From Candidatus Anaerostipes excrementavium (GTDB lineage: Bacteria > Bacillota > Clostridia > Lachnospirales > Lachnospiraceae): a stretch of DNA of 64,000 bases. Made by a program: the position numbers and the translations under genes. Below are positions 36,099-45,177 of the stretch, in pieces. The stretch lies in assembly GCA_019114985.1 (NCBI GenBank), contig DXEM01000015.1:96367-160366 (forward strand). Reading direction: 5' to 3'. The number at the start of each line of letters is the position of its first letter. Position 1 is the first letter of the stretch. The notes beneath the pieces were generated by a model. The model ran no database searches, had not been told where the DNA came from, and worked only from the letters and a program-made list of their open reading frames with translations.

Positions 36099-36863
36099 AT
36101 GAATACTGTAGTAATTGCAATTGTGATGGGCATTATGTACTGGTGGTGCCGAGGAATGATTTTATCCTATTTTGGATTCTTATTTATTTCCAGTCCGGTA
36201 ACCGTGGGATTTGTCGCAGGAATCTTAATGGGAGATCCGATCCAGGGACTGATCATTGGAGGAGGAATTGCTCTTGTGTTTGCCGGGATTATCGCCCCTG
36301 GAGGAAATCTTCCAACCGATGAGTGTCTGGCTGCTACCTGTGTGATTCCAATCGCTATTGGATCCGGAATGAGCGCTACCACAGCGATCGCTTTGGCTGT
36401 TCCGGTAGGGCTGCTTGGATCTTTTGTGACCAATCTTAGAAAAATCGTGAACACTTATTTTGTTAGTAAAGCCAATGCTTATGCGGAAAAAGGAAATGAC
36501 GCGGGAATTTGGCGATGCGCAACTCTGTATCCCATCCTTTTAGCGATCCCGTTATTGTTTTTGCCGGTATTTATTATCAATCTGGTAGGGCAGGATGTGG
36601 TTGTAAATGTTATGAATGCCCTTCCGGATTTTGTGACCCACGGTTTGGAAGTAGCCGGCGGTGTCCTTCCGGCTCTTGGATTTGCCTTAATCATGAATAT
36701 GATCGGAAAAGGGAAGCTGATTCCATTCGTATTTCTTGGATATATTGTCGTAGCTGTAGGAGGCGTTAATTCCCTGACCGCCGGAATCATTGCGATCTGT
36801 ATCGCCTTTATCTATGTATTCCAGAAGAGAGAAATCACGGAGGAGGTAAAAGAGAATGAGTAA
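36099..36863 (+). CDS. Mannose-class PTS EIIC
   Basis: This 254-residue membrane protein forms the sugar channel together with EIID. It is hydrophobic almost throughout, with about seven to eight segments, and contains the family block GDPIQGLIIGGGIALVFAGI followed by PTDECLAA. It overlaps EIID by eight bases. AAAGGAGGAGG precedes the start. Relative to the second EIIC in this window (48663), the two share the family pattern but clearly differ, so they probably take different sugars. Confidence 0.92.
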   Translation: MNTVVIAIVMGIMYWWCRGMILSYFGFLFISSPVTVGFVAGILMGDPIQGLIIGGGIALVFAGIIAPGGNLPTDECLAATCVIPIAIGSGMSATTAIALAVPVGLLGSFVTNLRKIVNTYFVSKANAYAEKGNDAGIWRCATLYPILLAIPLLFLPVFIINLVGQDVVVNVMNALPDFVTHGLEVAGGVLPALGFALIMNMIGKGKLIPFVFLGYIVVAVGGVNSLTAGIIAICIAFIYVFQKREITEEVKENE

Positions 36864-37677
36864 TAAAAAAACAACAGAAGAAACAAAGGGAATCACCAAA
36901 AAGGATTTGAACAAAGCGATGTTTCGCTGGTATCTGTCTGCTGAAATGCCGCTGAATTTTGAGAATATGCAGGGAATTGCTTTTTGTGGAAGCATTGCCC
37001 CAATCTTGAAAAAGCTTTATACAAAAAAGGAAGATTTTATCGAGGCGCTGAAACGGCATCTGCTTCTGTATAACTGCAATATTACAGCCGGAGGCCTGAT
37101 TCTTGGGACAACGATCGCCATGGAAGAACAGAGAGCAAAGAACCCGGAAGCTATGCCGGCGGAAGCCATTACCGGCATGAAAACAGGTTTGATGGGGCCG
37201 GTAGCCGCATTAGGAGACAGCTTTGACTGGGGTATTATCGGAACCTTATTTAAAATCGCTGCGGCGACTTTGGCGGCAGCAGGAAATCCGCTGGCATTGG
37301 CAGTTCTCCTGGTATTTGCCGCGTATTGTATCGTAGAATTAGTCTTATTTACCAATGTAACCTATCAAAAAGGACGAAGTTCCATTCGGTCGATTATGGG
37401 TTCCGGTCTGATGCAGGATGTCATTTCCGGCGCCAATGTGCTGGCAATGTTCATGATGGGAGCGATGACGGCTTCTATGGTAACATTGACGACTCCATTA
37501 AAGATCAGCAGTGTCAATATTCAGGAGAAATTGGATGGAATTTTCCCTGGAATTTTCCCATTGGCGGCCTTATTCCTGATTTATTGGCTGGTAAGAAGCA
37601 AAAAAGTCGGAACAGGGAAGATTGTAATCGGTGTCATTGTAATTTCTATTTTGTGTGCGTTGGTCGGTATTTTCTAA
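36856..37677 (+). CDS. Mannose-class PTS EIID
   Basis: EIID is the second membrane subunit, found only in the mannose class. The 273-residue protein begins with a cytoplasmic helix region (KKDLNKAMFRWYLSAEMPLNFENMQG), then has the conserved TGMKTGLMGPVAALGDS motif and three to four membrane segments at the C-terminal end. It is translated from an overlap with EIIC. It is followed 40 bp later by rpoN on the same strand with no terminator between, so the operon continues. Confidence 0.93.
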   Translation: MSNKKTTEETKGITKKDLNKAMFRWYLSAEMPLNFENMQGIAFCGSIAPILKKLYTKKEDFIEALKRHLLLYNCNITAGGLILGTTIAMEEQRAKNPEAMPAEAITGMKTGLMGPVAALGDSFDWGIIGTLFKIAAATLAAAGNPLALAVLLVFAAYCIVELVLFTNVTYQKGRSSIRSIMGSGLMQDVISGANVLAMFMMGAMTASMVTLTTPLKISSVNIQEKLDGIFPGIFPLAALFLIYWLVRSKKVGTGKIVIGVIVISILCALVGIF

Positions 37678-37717
37678 CACTAAATCGTGAAAACGAACGG
37701 AGGGACAAGAAAGATAT

Positions 37718-38896
37718 ATGGATTTAACATTTAAGACTGAGCAGAGACAAACGGCGAATCAGAGTTTAATTCATAAGGTACAATTGCTCCAGATGAACCG
37801 GCAGGATTTGCTGGCATATCTGGAAGAACAGAGTATGGAAAATCCACTGCTGGAAATCGATGATGCCATATATCAATATATGCCTGCAAATGTTACGGAA
37901 GATAACTGGATCGAGCGGCTGAAAGATACAAGGAAGACGGTTGCCGATGAATTGATGCGGCAGGTACGGATGGAAGAACATAGTCATTTGGAGATGAGGG
38001 TTATGGAAGAGATCATTCTTAGTCTGGATGAAAATGGTTTCTTCCAGGAAGGAACGGGGCGGATCGCCGAACGGTGTAAGGTTAAAGAACAATTTGCCAA
38101 CGACTGTTGGCAGAAGATAAAGGATCTGGAGCCGGAAGGAATTGGGGCTGCCGATCTGAAGGAGTGTCTGCTGATTCAGCTGGAAAAGAAAAAAGATCGA
38201 GACCAGATTGCAGAAGAAATCGTAAAGAATCATTTGGAACTCCTGGCAAAAAACCATGTAGCGGTGATTGCCAAAAAAGTAGGATGTTCCGAAGCTCGTG
38301 CCCGTGAGGCTTGTCAATTGATCCAGACCTTGCAGCCGAAACCGGCCAATCAGATTTCTGCCTCTGCGGAGCACGTTGGATATATTCTTCCGGATTTTAT
38401 CATTGATCGAGAGGAAGAAGCTTATATTCGAAAGAAAATGAGAGAAGCAGGAGAAGTCATTCGTATGGTTCAAAGCCGTCAGGATACCTTGAAAAAGGTT
38501 ATGCGAGAAATTGTGGCATATCAAAAGGGATTTTTTACGGAGGGACAAAAGGCTTTGAAAAAGCTTTCTATGAAGGAGATTGCTCAAACATTAGGAATCC
38601 ATGAGTCGACTGTCAGCCGTGCAGTCAATGGGAAATATTTTCAATGTGAATGGGGTGTCTTCGCCGTTAAATACTTATTTGCAAAAGGAATTTCCAAAAA
38701 ACAGCCGGTATCTGAGGCGGTAAAAACCAGGATCAAGGAACTGGTTCGGGAAGAAGATAAGAAAAAACCTCTAAGCGATCAGAAACTGCAGCAGATTTTA
38801 ACGAAAGAAGGATATAAGATCAGCCGAAGAACGGTTGCAAAATATCGGATGCAGATGAATATCAAGGATGCGTCCGGGAGAAAGAATTTATCATAA
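37718..38896 (+). CDS. rpoN: RNA polymerase sigma-54 factor
   Basis: This σ54 factor directs RNA polymerase to -24/-12 promoters and needs an AAA+ activator. Region I at the N-terminus (LTFKTEQRQTANQSLIHKVQLLQM) binds activator and core. The core-binding part covers about residues 90-230. A helix-turn-helix is visible as MKEIAQTLGIHESTVSRAV. The RpoN box is SRRTVAKYR at 369-377. At 392 residues it is shorter than B. subtilis SigL (436) but has all regions. It lies inside the LevR-controlled PTS operon, which suggests that σ54 activity boosts its own synthesis. No other rpoN is seen here. Confidence 0.95.
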   Translation: MDLTFKTEQRQTANQSLIHKVQLLQMNRQDLLAYLEEQSMENPLLEIDDAIYQYMPANVTEDNWIERLKDTRKTVADELMRQVRMEEHSHLEMRVMEEIILSLDENGFFQEGTGRIAERCKVKEQFANDCWQKIKDLEPEGIGAADLKECLLIQLEKKKDRDQIAEEIVKNHLELLAKNHVAVIAKKVGCSEARAREACQLIQTLQPKPANQISASAEHVGYILPDFIIDREEEAYIRKKMREAGEVIRMVQSRQDTLKKVMREIVAYQKGFFTEGQKALKKLSMKEIAQTLGIHESTVSRAVNGKYFQCEWGVFAVKYLFAKGISKKQPVSEAVKTRIKELVREEDKKKPLSDQKLQQILTKEGYKISRRTVAKYRMQMNIKDASGRKNLS

Positions 38897-38912
38897 AGAA
38901 GGAGAAGTTAGT

Positions 38913-39935
38913 ATGAAAGTAATGAATGTAGCAGTCGTAGGAGCCGGAATTTACGGGATCAATCATGTGAATGCCTATACATGGAATCCGAATACTAATT
39001 TGGTGGCGGTCTGCGATCTCAACAAGGAGATCACAGACAAGATCAAAGAACAATATCAGGTAAAAACTTATCAAGACGTGAATGAAATGTTGGATAAGGA
39101 AGAAATTGACGCGGTATCTATAGCGACTCCGGACGCATTTCATATGGAGCCGGCGTTGGCAGCGATCCGGCACGGGAAACCGATTTTAGTAGAAAAGCCA
39201 TTGGCGACAACGTCAGAAGATGCAAAAAAGATCTTGGCGGAAGCAGAAAAATATGGAGTTCGTGTGGCAGTCGATTACCATAAAAGATGGGATCCGGCAG
39301 CGATTAATGTGAGGAATGAGCTCCAAAATTCCGATGCAGGTGCACCAATTCGAGGATATATGAGTATGGATGATATCATTGATGTTCCGACAGAATGGTT
39401 TAACTGGGCAGACAAATCCAGTCCGGTTCATTTCTTGGGAACCCATTGTTACGATCAGATTCGTTGGTATATGGGCTGCGAGGTGGAAGAAGTTTCCGCA
39501 GTAGGGACAAAGAAAGTTTTAAAAGGGAAAGGAATTGATACATACGATTCGATTCAGGCAACTTTAAAGATGGAAAATGGATGTTATTGGACCGTAGAAA
39601 ATTCATGGATTCTTCCAAAAGGATTTGCAAAAAATAACGATGGAAGAACACAGATTCTCTGCGAGAACGCAATGTTCCGCATTGACTCCCAAAATCGCGG
39701 TGTAGAAATGTTCAATCAGCAAAAACAACGTACGCCAAACTCCTACTTTATTCTGAACAACTGTGGAAGACCAAGCGGTTTTGGAATTGAGCCGATCAAT
39801 GACTTTATTTATTGTCTGCAAAATGATTTGCCATTTATCGCAGATGGAAATGATGGGCTCCAAGCGGAATTAATTGCGGAAGCGGTTCATGAGAGTTTGG
39901 AAACCGGAGAAAAAGTAAAACTTCAAAGAGATTAA
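38913..39935 (+). CDS. Gfo/Idh/MocA-family oxidoreductase
   Basis: This 340-residue NAD(P)-dependent dehydrogenase acts on a sugar, inositol or sugar derivative. The Rossmann motif is GAGIYG near residue 9. The family signature VEKPLATT lies near residue 94 and a YHKRWDPA segment near 127 supplies the conserved Lys or His region. The start at 38913 has AAGAAGGAG upstream; the longer frame begins inside rpoN. It is the last gene of the σ54 operon, 16 bp after rpoN, so it probably acts on the sugar brought in by the PTS or on its product. The actual substrate is unknown. Confidence 0.88.
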   Translation: MKVMNVAVVGAGIYGINHVNAYTWNPNTNLVAVCDLNKEITDKIKEQYQVKTYQDVNEMLDKEEIDAVSIATPDAFHMEPALAAIRHGKPILVEKPLATTSEDAKKILAEAEKYGVRVAVDYHKRWDPAAINVRNELQNSDAGAPIRGYMSMDDIIDVPTEWFNWADKSSPVHFLGTHCYDQIRWYMGCEVEEVSAVGTKKVLKGKGIDTYDSIQATLKMENGCYWTVENSWILPKGFAKNNDGRTQILCENAMFRIDSQNRGVEMFNQQKQRTPNSYFILNNCGRPSGFGIEPINDFIYCLQNDLPFIADGNDGLQAELIAEAVHESLETGEKVKLQRD

Positions 39936-39959
39936 AATTAAGAGATATTTGAGAGAAAG

Positions 39960-40033
39960 AAGCCTTTTATGACGTAAGAGATATTCGGGATTTTGGATAT
40001 GGAACAGCTTATGGGTCATAAAAGGCTTTCTTT
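39960..40033 (+). terminator. Long-stem terminator of the PTS-rpoN operon
   Basis: AAGCCTTTTATGAC (39960-39973) pairs perfectly with GTCATAAAAGGCTT (40015-40028), followed by TCTTT. The loop of about 40 bases is longer than usual and may hold further structure. Confidence 0.75.
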
Positions 40034-40102
40034 ACTTTGAAAAAGAAAATTTTTATAATGGTGGATGAAATGTGATGGAACTGTTATGAAATGGAGGGAA
40101 AC

Positions 40103-40972
40103 ATGAGGAAGAGATACCGCGCGGCGCTTACAGCTTGTTCCAATGGATTGCCTCAAAAGAAGGAGAAAGAGATCGAGGATTTGAGTTCTCTTTTAAATCA
40201 GAATGGATGTTCTGTAAAGGCAGGAGACCATTTGTTTGAGACGAAGGACGGGATCAGCGGAAGCAGGGAAGAGAAAGCCTGTGAGCTTATGGGATTTTTT
40301 ATGGATAGAGAGGTTCGGTTTATTTTTGATGTATCAGGCGGAGATATGGCAAATGAGATTTTAAGTGATCTGGATTATGAGAAGATCAAAAAAAGTCCCG
40401 CATTGTTTTGGGGATACAGCGATCTGACTGTGATTTTAAATGCAATATATGCAAAAACAGGAAAGGCGTCTGTGTTATACCAAATCCGAAATCTCTTGTA
40501 TGATCACGGAGAGAAACAGCGCAGAGATTTTGGAAGTTTTGTGACAAAAGGAACGGAAGATTTATTTTCCTTGAATGGAACTTTTATCAAAGGAAGCAGG
40601 ATGAAAGGAATCGTTGTTGGCGGAAATATTCGGTGTTTTTTGAAGTTGGCAGGAACACCATATTTTCCGAATCTTAAGGGAAAGATCTTGCTCCTGGAAG
40701 CCAGAAGCGGCAAGATTCCTCAGATGGCCACTTATTTTAGTCAGCTGCAGCAAATCGGTGTGTTTGATGAAATTGCAGGGCTGATTCTTGGGACTTTTAC
40801 ACAGATGGAAGCAGCTCAAAAAGATATCGTGGAATTGGCGCTTCGATATGTAAAAGAAGGGACACCGGTATTTCGAACCATGGAAGTGGGTCATGGGACG
40901 GATGCAAAGGCGGTGGGCATTGGCGGGTATGTAGAAACGATTCAAGGAAATCAGCTGAAAACAAAAATTTAA
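40103..40972 (+). CDS. S66 LD-carboxypeptidase-like peptidase (LdcA/MccF family)
   Basis: The 289-residue protein belongs to the S66 serine peptidases, which trim murein tetrapeptides or cleave microcin-type acyl adenylates. The nucleophile Ser is in WGYSDLT. The catalytic Glu is in KILLLEARSGK and the His in VGHGTDAKAVGIG. No export signal is present, as usual for cytoplasmic LdcA and MccF. The start at 40103 (MRKRYRA) has GGAGGG upstream. It stands alone between a terminator and the por promoter. Cell-wall recycling is the commonest role in the family; self-immunity is an alternative. Confidence 0.85.
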   Translation: MRKRYRAALTACSNGLPQKKEKEIEDLSSLLNQNGCSVKAGDHLFETKDGISGSREEKACELMGFFMDREVRFIFDVSGGDMANEILSDLDYEKIKKSPALFWGYSDLTVILNAIYAKTGKASVLYQIRNLLYDHGEKQRRDFGSFVTKGTEDLFSLNGTFIKGSRMKGIVVGGNIRCFLKLAGTPYFPNLKGKILLLEARSGKIPQMATYFSQLQQIGVFDEIAGLILGTFTQMEAAQKDIVELALRYVKEGTPVFRTMEVGHGTDAKAVGIGGYVETIQGNQLKTKI

Positions 40973-41047
40973 ATAAAATGAGGGTTGTTTTGTTCTGCAA
41001 AGAAGGGATGATTCACTTTAGATGAAATTTATTCAATTATAAAATGA

Positions 41048-41094
41048 AAAGTGTTCACATTTTCACTTTACAGTGCTGAATTTTGTAATATAAT
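41048..41094 (+). promoter_or_regulatory. por operon promoter with possible operator
   Basis: TTTACA (41067-41072) and TATAAT (41089-41094) are 16 bp apart, 63 bp before the first por gene. An inverted repeat AAAGTG...CACTTT overlaps the -35 region at about 41048-41069, a place where a repressor or activator could act. The LysR gene at the end of the operon is a candidate regulator. Confidence 0.55.
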
Positions 41095-41156
41095 GGAGAA
41101 GACTGAAAAAATAAGCAAGATTCGAAAGATAGAATGAGAAAAAGGGAGAGAAGACC

Positions 41157-41738
41157 ATGAGCAATGGATTTGAAATCAGATGGCACGGACGAGGAGGACA
41201 AGGTGCCAAGACAGCGGCGCTTTTATTGGCAGACGTCGCTTTTAAAACTGGAAAATATGTACAAGGTTTCCCGGAATATGGACCGGAACGTATGGGAGCG
41301 CCAATTACCGCATACAACAGGATCAGTGATCAGCCGATTCGGGTGCATTCTAACATTTATACACCAAGCCTGGTGGCTGTTGTGGATGAGACCCTGCTCC
41401 ACTCTGTGGATGTGACGGACGGGTTGAAAAAAGAAGGTGCGATTATTGTAAATACAGCCAAAGATCCGGAGGAGATTCGTCCGATGCTGAATGGTTACGA
41501 AGGCAAAATCTATACAATAGATGCCAGAAAGATCTCTGTGGAAGCTCTCGGAAGATATTTTCCGAACTCTCCGATGCTGGCAGCAGTTGTGGCGGTAGGG
41601 AAAATCATGGAACGTAAAGCATTCCTTTCTGAGATGAGGAATTCTTATCAACATAAATTTGCGAAAAAACCGGAAGTGATCGATGGGAATATGATGGCGT
41701 TGGAATTAACCTACGATGCTTTAAAAGACGTAATTTAG
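41157..41738 (+). CDS. porG: 2-oxoacid:ferredoxin oxidoreductase gamma subunit
   Basis: This is the gamma subunit of a four-subunit 2-oxoacid:ferredoxin oxidoreductase, most likely for pyruvate. The N-terminus EIRWHGRGGQGAKTAA is the hallmark, and FPEYGPERMGAPITAYNR follows. The 193-residue length matches separate gamma subunits. The enzyme oxidises pyruvate with CoA to acetyl-CoA and CO2 and reduces ferredoxin. The four genes run gamma, delta, alpha, beta with short gaps, a single operon. Another branched or aromatic 2-oxoacid (VOR or IOR type) cannot be excluded from sequence alone. Confidence 0.9.
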   Translation: MSNGFEIRWHGRGGQGAKTAALLLADVAFKTGKYVQGFPEYGPERMGAPITAYNRISDQPIRVHSNIYTPSLVAVVDETLLHSVDVTDGLKKEGAIIVNTAKDPEEIRPMLNGYEGKIYTIDARKISVEALGRYFPNSPMLAAVVAVGKIMERKAFLSEMRNSYQHKFAKKPEVIDGNMMALELTYDALKDVI

Positions 41739-41780
41739 AAATGAAGAAAAGCCGGCTGACGGCAAAAGGAGTAAAAGACA

Positions 41781-42083
41781 ATGAGAACTGATATCAGCAA
41801 AATCAATGAACAGACCCCGCATCAGGGATTGACAGAAGGAATGATGATATTTGCGGGAGGGACTTCAAAGCAATTTGAGACAGGAGAATGGCGTACGAGA
41901 ACGCCGATCTTAAATAAAGATTTGTGCAGACAGTGTATGGTTTGTTCCATGGTCTGTCCAGATTCCTGTATTCCGTTAAAAGACGGAGAAAGAGTAACAT
42001 TTGACTACAAACACTGCAAAGGCTGTGGAATTTGCGCAAAGGCTTGTCCTTTTGACGCGATCGATATGAAGGAGGGAAGATAA
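41781..42083 (+). CDS. porD: 2-oxoacid:ferredoxin oxidoreductase delta subunit (2x[4Fe-4S])
   Basis: The 100-residue ferredoxin-like subunit carries electrons from the thiamine site to external ferredoxin. Two [4Fe-4S] motifs are clear: CRQCMVCSMVCPDSC and CKGCGICAKACPFDA. The first part (about 40 residues) contacts the other subunits. It begins 42 bp after porG and ends one base before porA's ATG. All eight cluster cysteines are present. Confidence 0.93.
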   Translation: MRTDISKINEQTPHQGLTEGMMIFAGGTSKQFETGEWRTRTPILNKDLCRQCMVCSMVCPDSCIPLKDGERVTFDYKHCKGCGICAKACPFDAIDMKEGR

Positions 42084-42084
42084 G

Positions 42085-43266
42085 ATGGCTAGAAAAGATC
42101 GAATGTCAGGAAATGAGGCGGTGGCTTATGCGATCCGTCAGATCAATCCGGATGTTATGCCGGCCTTCCCAATTACTCCATCTACGGAAATTCCGCAGAT
42201 GGTGTCCACTTATATTGCCAATGGGGATATTGATACGGAATTTATTCCGGTAGAGAGCGAACATTCTGCCATGAGTGCAGCGATTGGCTCTGAGGCAGCG
42301 GGAGCAAGAACGCTGACTGCGACTTCCTCTGCGGGCCTTGCTTATATGTGGGAAGAGCTGCTGCTTGCGGCGTCCAATCGTATGCCGATTGCGCTTGCGC
42401 TTGTAAACCGAACATTGTCCGGACCGATCAATATCAATTGTGACCATTCGGATGGAATGGGAGCGAGAGATACCGGATGGATTCAGATTTATGCAGAAAA
42501 TAATCAGGAAGCCTATGATAACTTTATTCAAGCCTATCCAATTGCGGAACACGCAGGCGTTCATCTTCCGATTATGATCTGTCAGGACGGATTTATTACC
42601 AGCCATGCTGTAGAAAATATTGAGCTGCTGGAAGATGAAGATGTAAAAGGATTCGTTGGAGAATACGAGCCGGAAGAATTTTTGTTAAATCCGGGGAATC
42701 CGATCGCAGTAGGTCCTTATTCTGTGACCAATTATGTAATGGAAGCAAAGAAAAATCAGGCGCTTGCCTTAGAAGGTTCCAAGGAAGTCATTTTAAAGGT
42801 AGCGGAAGAATTTGAAAAGGTTTCCGGCCGTAAATATGGTCTGTTTGAAGAGTATCGCACGGAAGATGCGGATTATATTATGCTGATCATGGGATCCGCA
42901 GCAGGGACAGCAAAACAGGCAGTCGATGATCTGAGAGAAAAAGGGAAAAAAGTCGGAGTCGTAAAACTTCGTGTATTCCGTCCGTTCCCGGCAGATGAGC
43001 TGGCGGATGCGTTAAAGAATGCGAAGGCCGTAGCGATCATGGATCGTACCGAAAGTTATAATGGAAACGGCGGACCGTTAGGAAGTGAAGTGACTGCAGG
43101 GCTTTACCGCAATAAGATTATGCTGGAAACAGTAAATTATATCTATGGACTTGGAGGCCGTGATTTTACGGTTCAGGAAGTCTATGATATTTTTGCCCAG
43201 CTGGAAGATTTTATTGAAAATGGAAATAAACCGGAACAGTATCAGTATATCGGATTACGCAAATAG
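42085..43266 (+). CDS. porA: 2-oxoacid:ferredoxin oxidoreductase alpha subunit
   Basis: This 393-residue catalytic subunit contributes the pyrimidine-binding part of the thiamine diphosphate site. Family blocks are GNEAVAYAIRQINPDVMPAFPITPSTEI, VESEHSAMSAAIGSEAAGAR with its catalytic Glu, and SSAGLAYMWEELLLAA. A late LRVFRPFPADELADAL block belongs to the transketolase C-like domain. GGAGG precedes the ATG. It pairs with porB, which starts 10 bp downstream. The strong pyruvate-type TSSAGL and PITPST motifs favour PorA over VorA. Confidence 0.93.
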   Translation: MARKDRMSGNEAVAYAIRQINPDVMPAFPITPSTEIPQMVSTYIANGDIDTEFIPVESEHSAMSAAIGSEAAGARTLTATSSAGLAYMWEELLLAASNRMPIALALVNRTLSGPININCDHSDGMGARDTGWIQIYAENNQEAYDNFIQAYPIAEHAGVHLPIMICQDGFITSHAVENIELLEDEDVKGFVGEYEPEEFLLNPGNPIAVGPYSVTNYVMEAKKNQALALEGSKEVILKVAEEFEKVSGRKYGLFEEYRTEDADYIMLIMGSAAGTAKQAVDDLREKGKKVGVVKLRVFRPFPADELADALKNAKAVAIMDRTESYNGNGGPLGSEVTAGLYRNKIMLETVNYIYGLGGRDFTVQEVYDIFAQLEDFIENGNKPEQYQYIGLRK

Positions 43267-43276
43267 GAGGATCACT

Positions 43277-44218
43277 GTGAGTAGTTATAATATAAAAGAA
43301 ATGATGAGTAAGCCAGAGCGTTTTACGGCGGGACACCGTATGTGCGCAGGATGCGGAGCAACAATCGGAGTGCGTGCCGTAATGCGTGCGCTGCATGAGG
43401 AAGATCACGCAGTGATCGCCAATGCAACAGGATGTCTGGAAGTATCTTCTTTCACTTATCCTTACACTTCATGGGAAGACAGCTATATTCATAACGCATT
43501 TGAAAATGCGGGAGCAACTTTAAGCGGTGTAGAGACTGCCTATAAGGTTATGAAGAAACGAGGCAAATTGCCGGAAAATGAGAACTTTAAATTTATTGCA
43601 TTCGGAGGAGACGGAGGAACTTATGATATTGGTTTCCAGTCTCTGTCCGGCGCGATGGAACGAGGACATGACATGGTTTATGTCTGTTACGATAACGGCG
43701 CTTATATGAACACCGGAATTCAGAGATCATCTGCTACGCCAATGTATGCAGATACTACAACAACACCGTCAGGAACATGCTCTGATGGTAAGATGCAGAA
43801 TCGGAAAGATCTTGCCAGTATCATTGCGGATCATGATGTTGCTTATGTAGGGCAGAGTACCTTTACATTAAATTTTAATGACCTGCATCAGAAGGCGGAG
43901 AAAGCTATTTATACAGAAGGAGCAAGCTTTTTAAATATCATGACGCCATGTCCGAGAGGATGGAGATATGCGACGGAAGATATTATGGAAATCTGCCGAC
44001 TGGCTGTGGAGACCTGCTATTGGCCAATGTTTGAGGTCGATCATGGAAAATGGAATCTGACATATGAGCCAAAGAAGAAGCTGCCAATCGAAGACTTCTT
44101 AAGACCGCAGGGACGATTTAAACATCTGTTCAAGCCGGGAAATGAGCACCTGATTGAAGAATTCCAGGCTGAAGTCGATCGCCGTTGGGAAGATCTGCTG
44201 TATAAGTGCAATCGATAA
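43277..44218 (+). CDS. porB: 2-oxoacid:ferredoxin oxidoreductase beta subunit
   Basis: This 313-residue beta subunit binds the diphosphate end of thiamine diphosphate and one [4Fe-4S] cluster. The N-terminal CAGCGA motif supplies two cysteines, and a later ATGCLE and CPRGWRY provide others. The thiamine motif runs from GGDGGTYDIGF to YDNGAYMNTG. I chose GTG at 43277 because GGAGG lies six bases upstream; the longer frame from 43145 is inside porA. The YMNTGIQRSSATP segment is typical of pyruvate enzymes. It is the last por gene before the LysR regulator. Confidence 0.93.
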   Translation: MSSYNIKEMMSKPERFTAGHRMCAGCGATIGVRAVMRALHEEDHAVIANATGCLEVSSFTYPYTSWEDSYIHNAFENAGATLSGVETAYKVMKKRGKLPENENFKFIAFGGDGGTYDIGFQSLSGAMERGHDMVYVCYDNGAYMNTGIQRSSATPMYADTTTTPSGTCSDGKMQNRKDLASIIADHDVAYVGQSTFTLNFNDLHQKAEKAIYTEGASFLNIMTPCPRGWRYATEDIMEICRLAVETCYWPMFEVDHGKWNLTYEPKKKLPIEDFLRPQGRFKHLFKPGNEHLIEEFQAEVDRRWEDLLYKCNR

Positions 44219-44233
44219 TGAAGAGGGAATAAA

Positions 44234-45121
44234 ATGACGTTGTTGACGTATCAGGTATTCCAGACGATCGCAGATGTAGGAAGCTTTCAAAAAGCAGCAG
44301 ATCTGTTAGGCTTAACCCCTTCTGCAGTCAGCCACACGATTTCTTCTATGGAAAATGAGCTGGGATTCTCTGTATTCAATAGGAGTAAGGCCGGGATTTC
44401 TCTTACCAATTATGGAGAAAAGCTCCTGCCTTATATAAACGGAGTCTTAAACAGCGACGAGAGTCTGCAGCAGGTCATCGCAGATCTGAACGGACTAAAA
44501 CAGGGAAAAGTCAAAATCGGCGTGTTTTCCAGTGTATGTACCAGCTGGCTTCCGGAAATCCTTCACTCTTTTCAGAAGAAGTATGAAAAAATTGATGTGG
44601 AAGTATTTCAGGGAACCTATGAAGATGTATTTTTATGGATGAAACGCGGTGTAGTGGATTTGGGCTTTTTGTCTGTATCCAGCGCCAAGGATGTACCGAT
44701 CGTACCTCTTTACCGCGATCCCCTTTTATGCGTGCTGCCAAAAGGGATCAGGAAAGAAAGCGTGGGAGAAGCCATTGGCATTGAAGAAATGAAGTGTCAT
44801 CAATTCGTCACACAGAGAGACAGTACGGATGCAGATATTCAGAATTTTTTAAGAGAAAATTCGCTGCAGGTTCAATCCAATTATCATGTGGTCGATGATT
44901 TGTCAACGATTGCTTTGGTGGAAAAAGGTTTTGGCATCTGTTTGATGCCGGAATTGGTTATGCATGACATTCCATATGAGGTAGACTGCTGTCCGACAGA
45001 GCCAAGGGCAAGTCGAATCATCGGACTTGCGGTCATGAACCCTGATTTCATGGCTCCTGCGGTTCGAATGATGTACAATCACATTATCGGTCAGTATCAG
45101 GAAGAAGAATTTAAAAAATAA
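44234..45121 (+). CDS. LysR-family transcriptional regulator
   Basis: The N-terminal 60 residues are a LysR winged helix (YQVFQTIADVGSFQKAADLLGLTPSAVSHTISSMENELGF). Residues 90-295 form the two-lobed effector-binding domain (VKIGVFSSVCTSWLP and later GFGICLMPELV). At 295 residues it is standard length. It lies 15 bp after porB on the same strand, so it is probably part of the por operon and may regulate it; most LysR regulators are divergent from their targets, so this is unusual. A bidirectional terminator follows. The effector is unknown. Confidence 0.9.
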   Translation: MTLLTYQVFQTIADVGSFQKAADLLGLTPSAVSHTISSMENELGFSVFNRSKAGISLTNYGEKLLPYINGVLNSDESLQQVIADLNGLKQGKVKIGVFSSVCTSWLPEILHSFQKKYEKIDVEVFQGTYEDVFLWMKRGVVDLGFLSVSSAKDVPIVPLYRDPLLCVLPKGIRKESVGEAIGIEEMKCHQFVTQRDSTDADIQNFLRENSLQVQSNYHVVDDLSTIALVEKGFGICLMPELVMHDIPYEVDCCPTEPRASRIIGLAVMNPDFMAPAVRMMYNHIIGQYQEEEFKK

Positions 45122-45176
45122 AAAAAGACGTGTCACAGATTAGGAAGGAAAAAACTATCTGAGACACGTCTTTTTT
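45121..45176. terminator. Bidirectional terminator
   Basis: AAAAAAGACGTGTC (45121-45134) pairs with GACACGTCTTTTTT (45163-45176), with an inner CAGAT/ATCTG helix. It ends the por-lysR transcript and, read on the minus strand, the LevR-like gene. Confidence 0.88.
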
Positions 45177-45177
45177 A

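Noticed and set aside
43145..43276. Longer start for the por beta subunit
   Set aside because: This part overlaps porA in another frame; GTG at 43277 has a GGAGG site and fits the family N-terminus.
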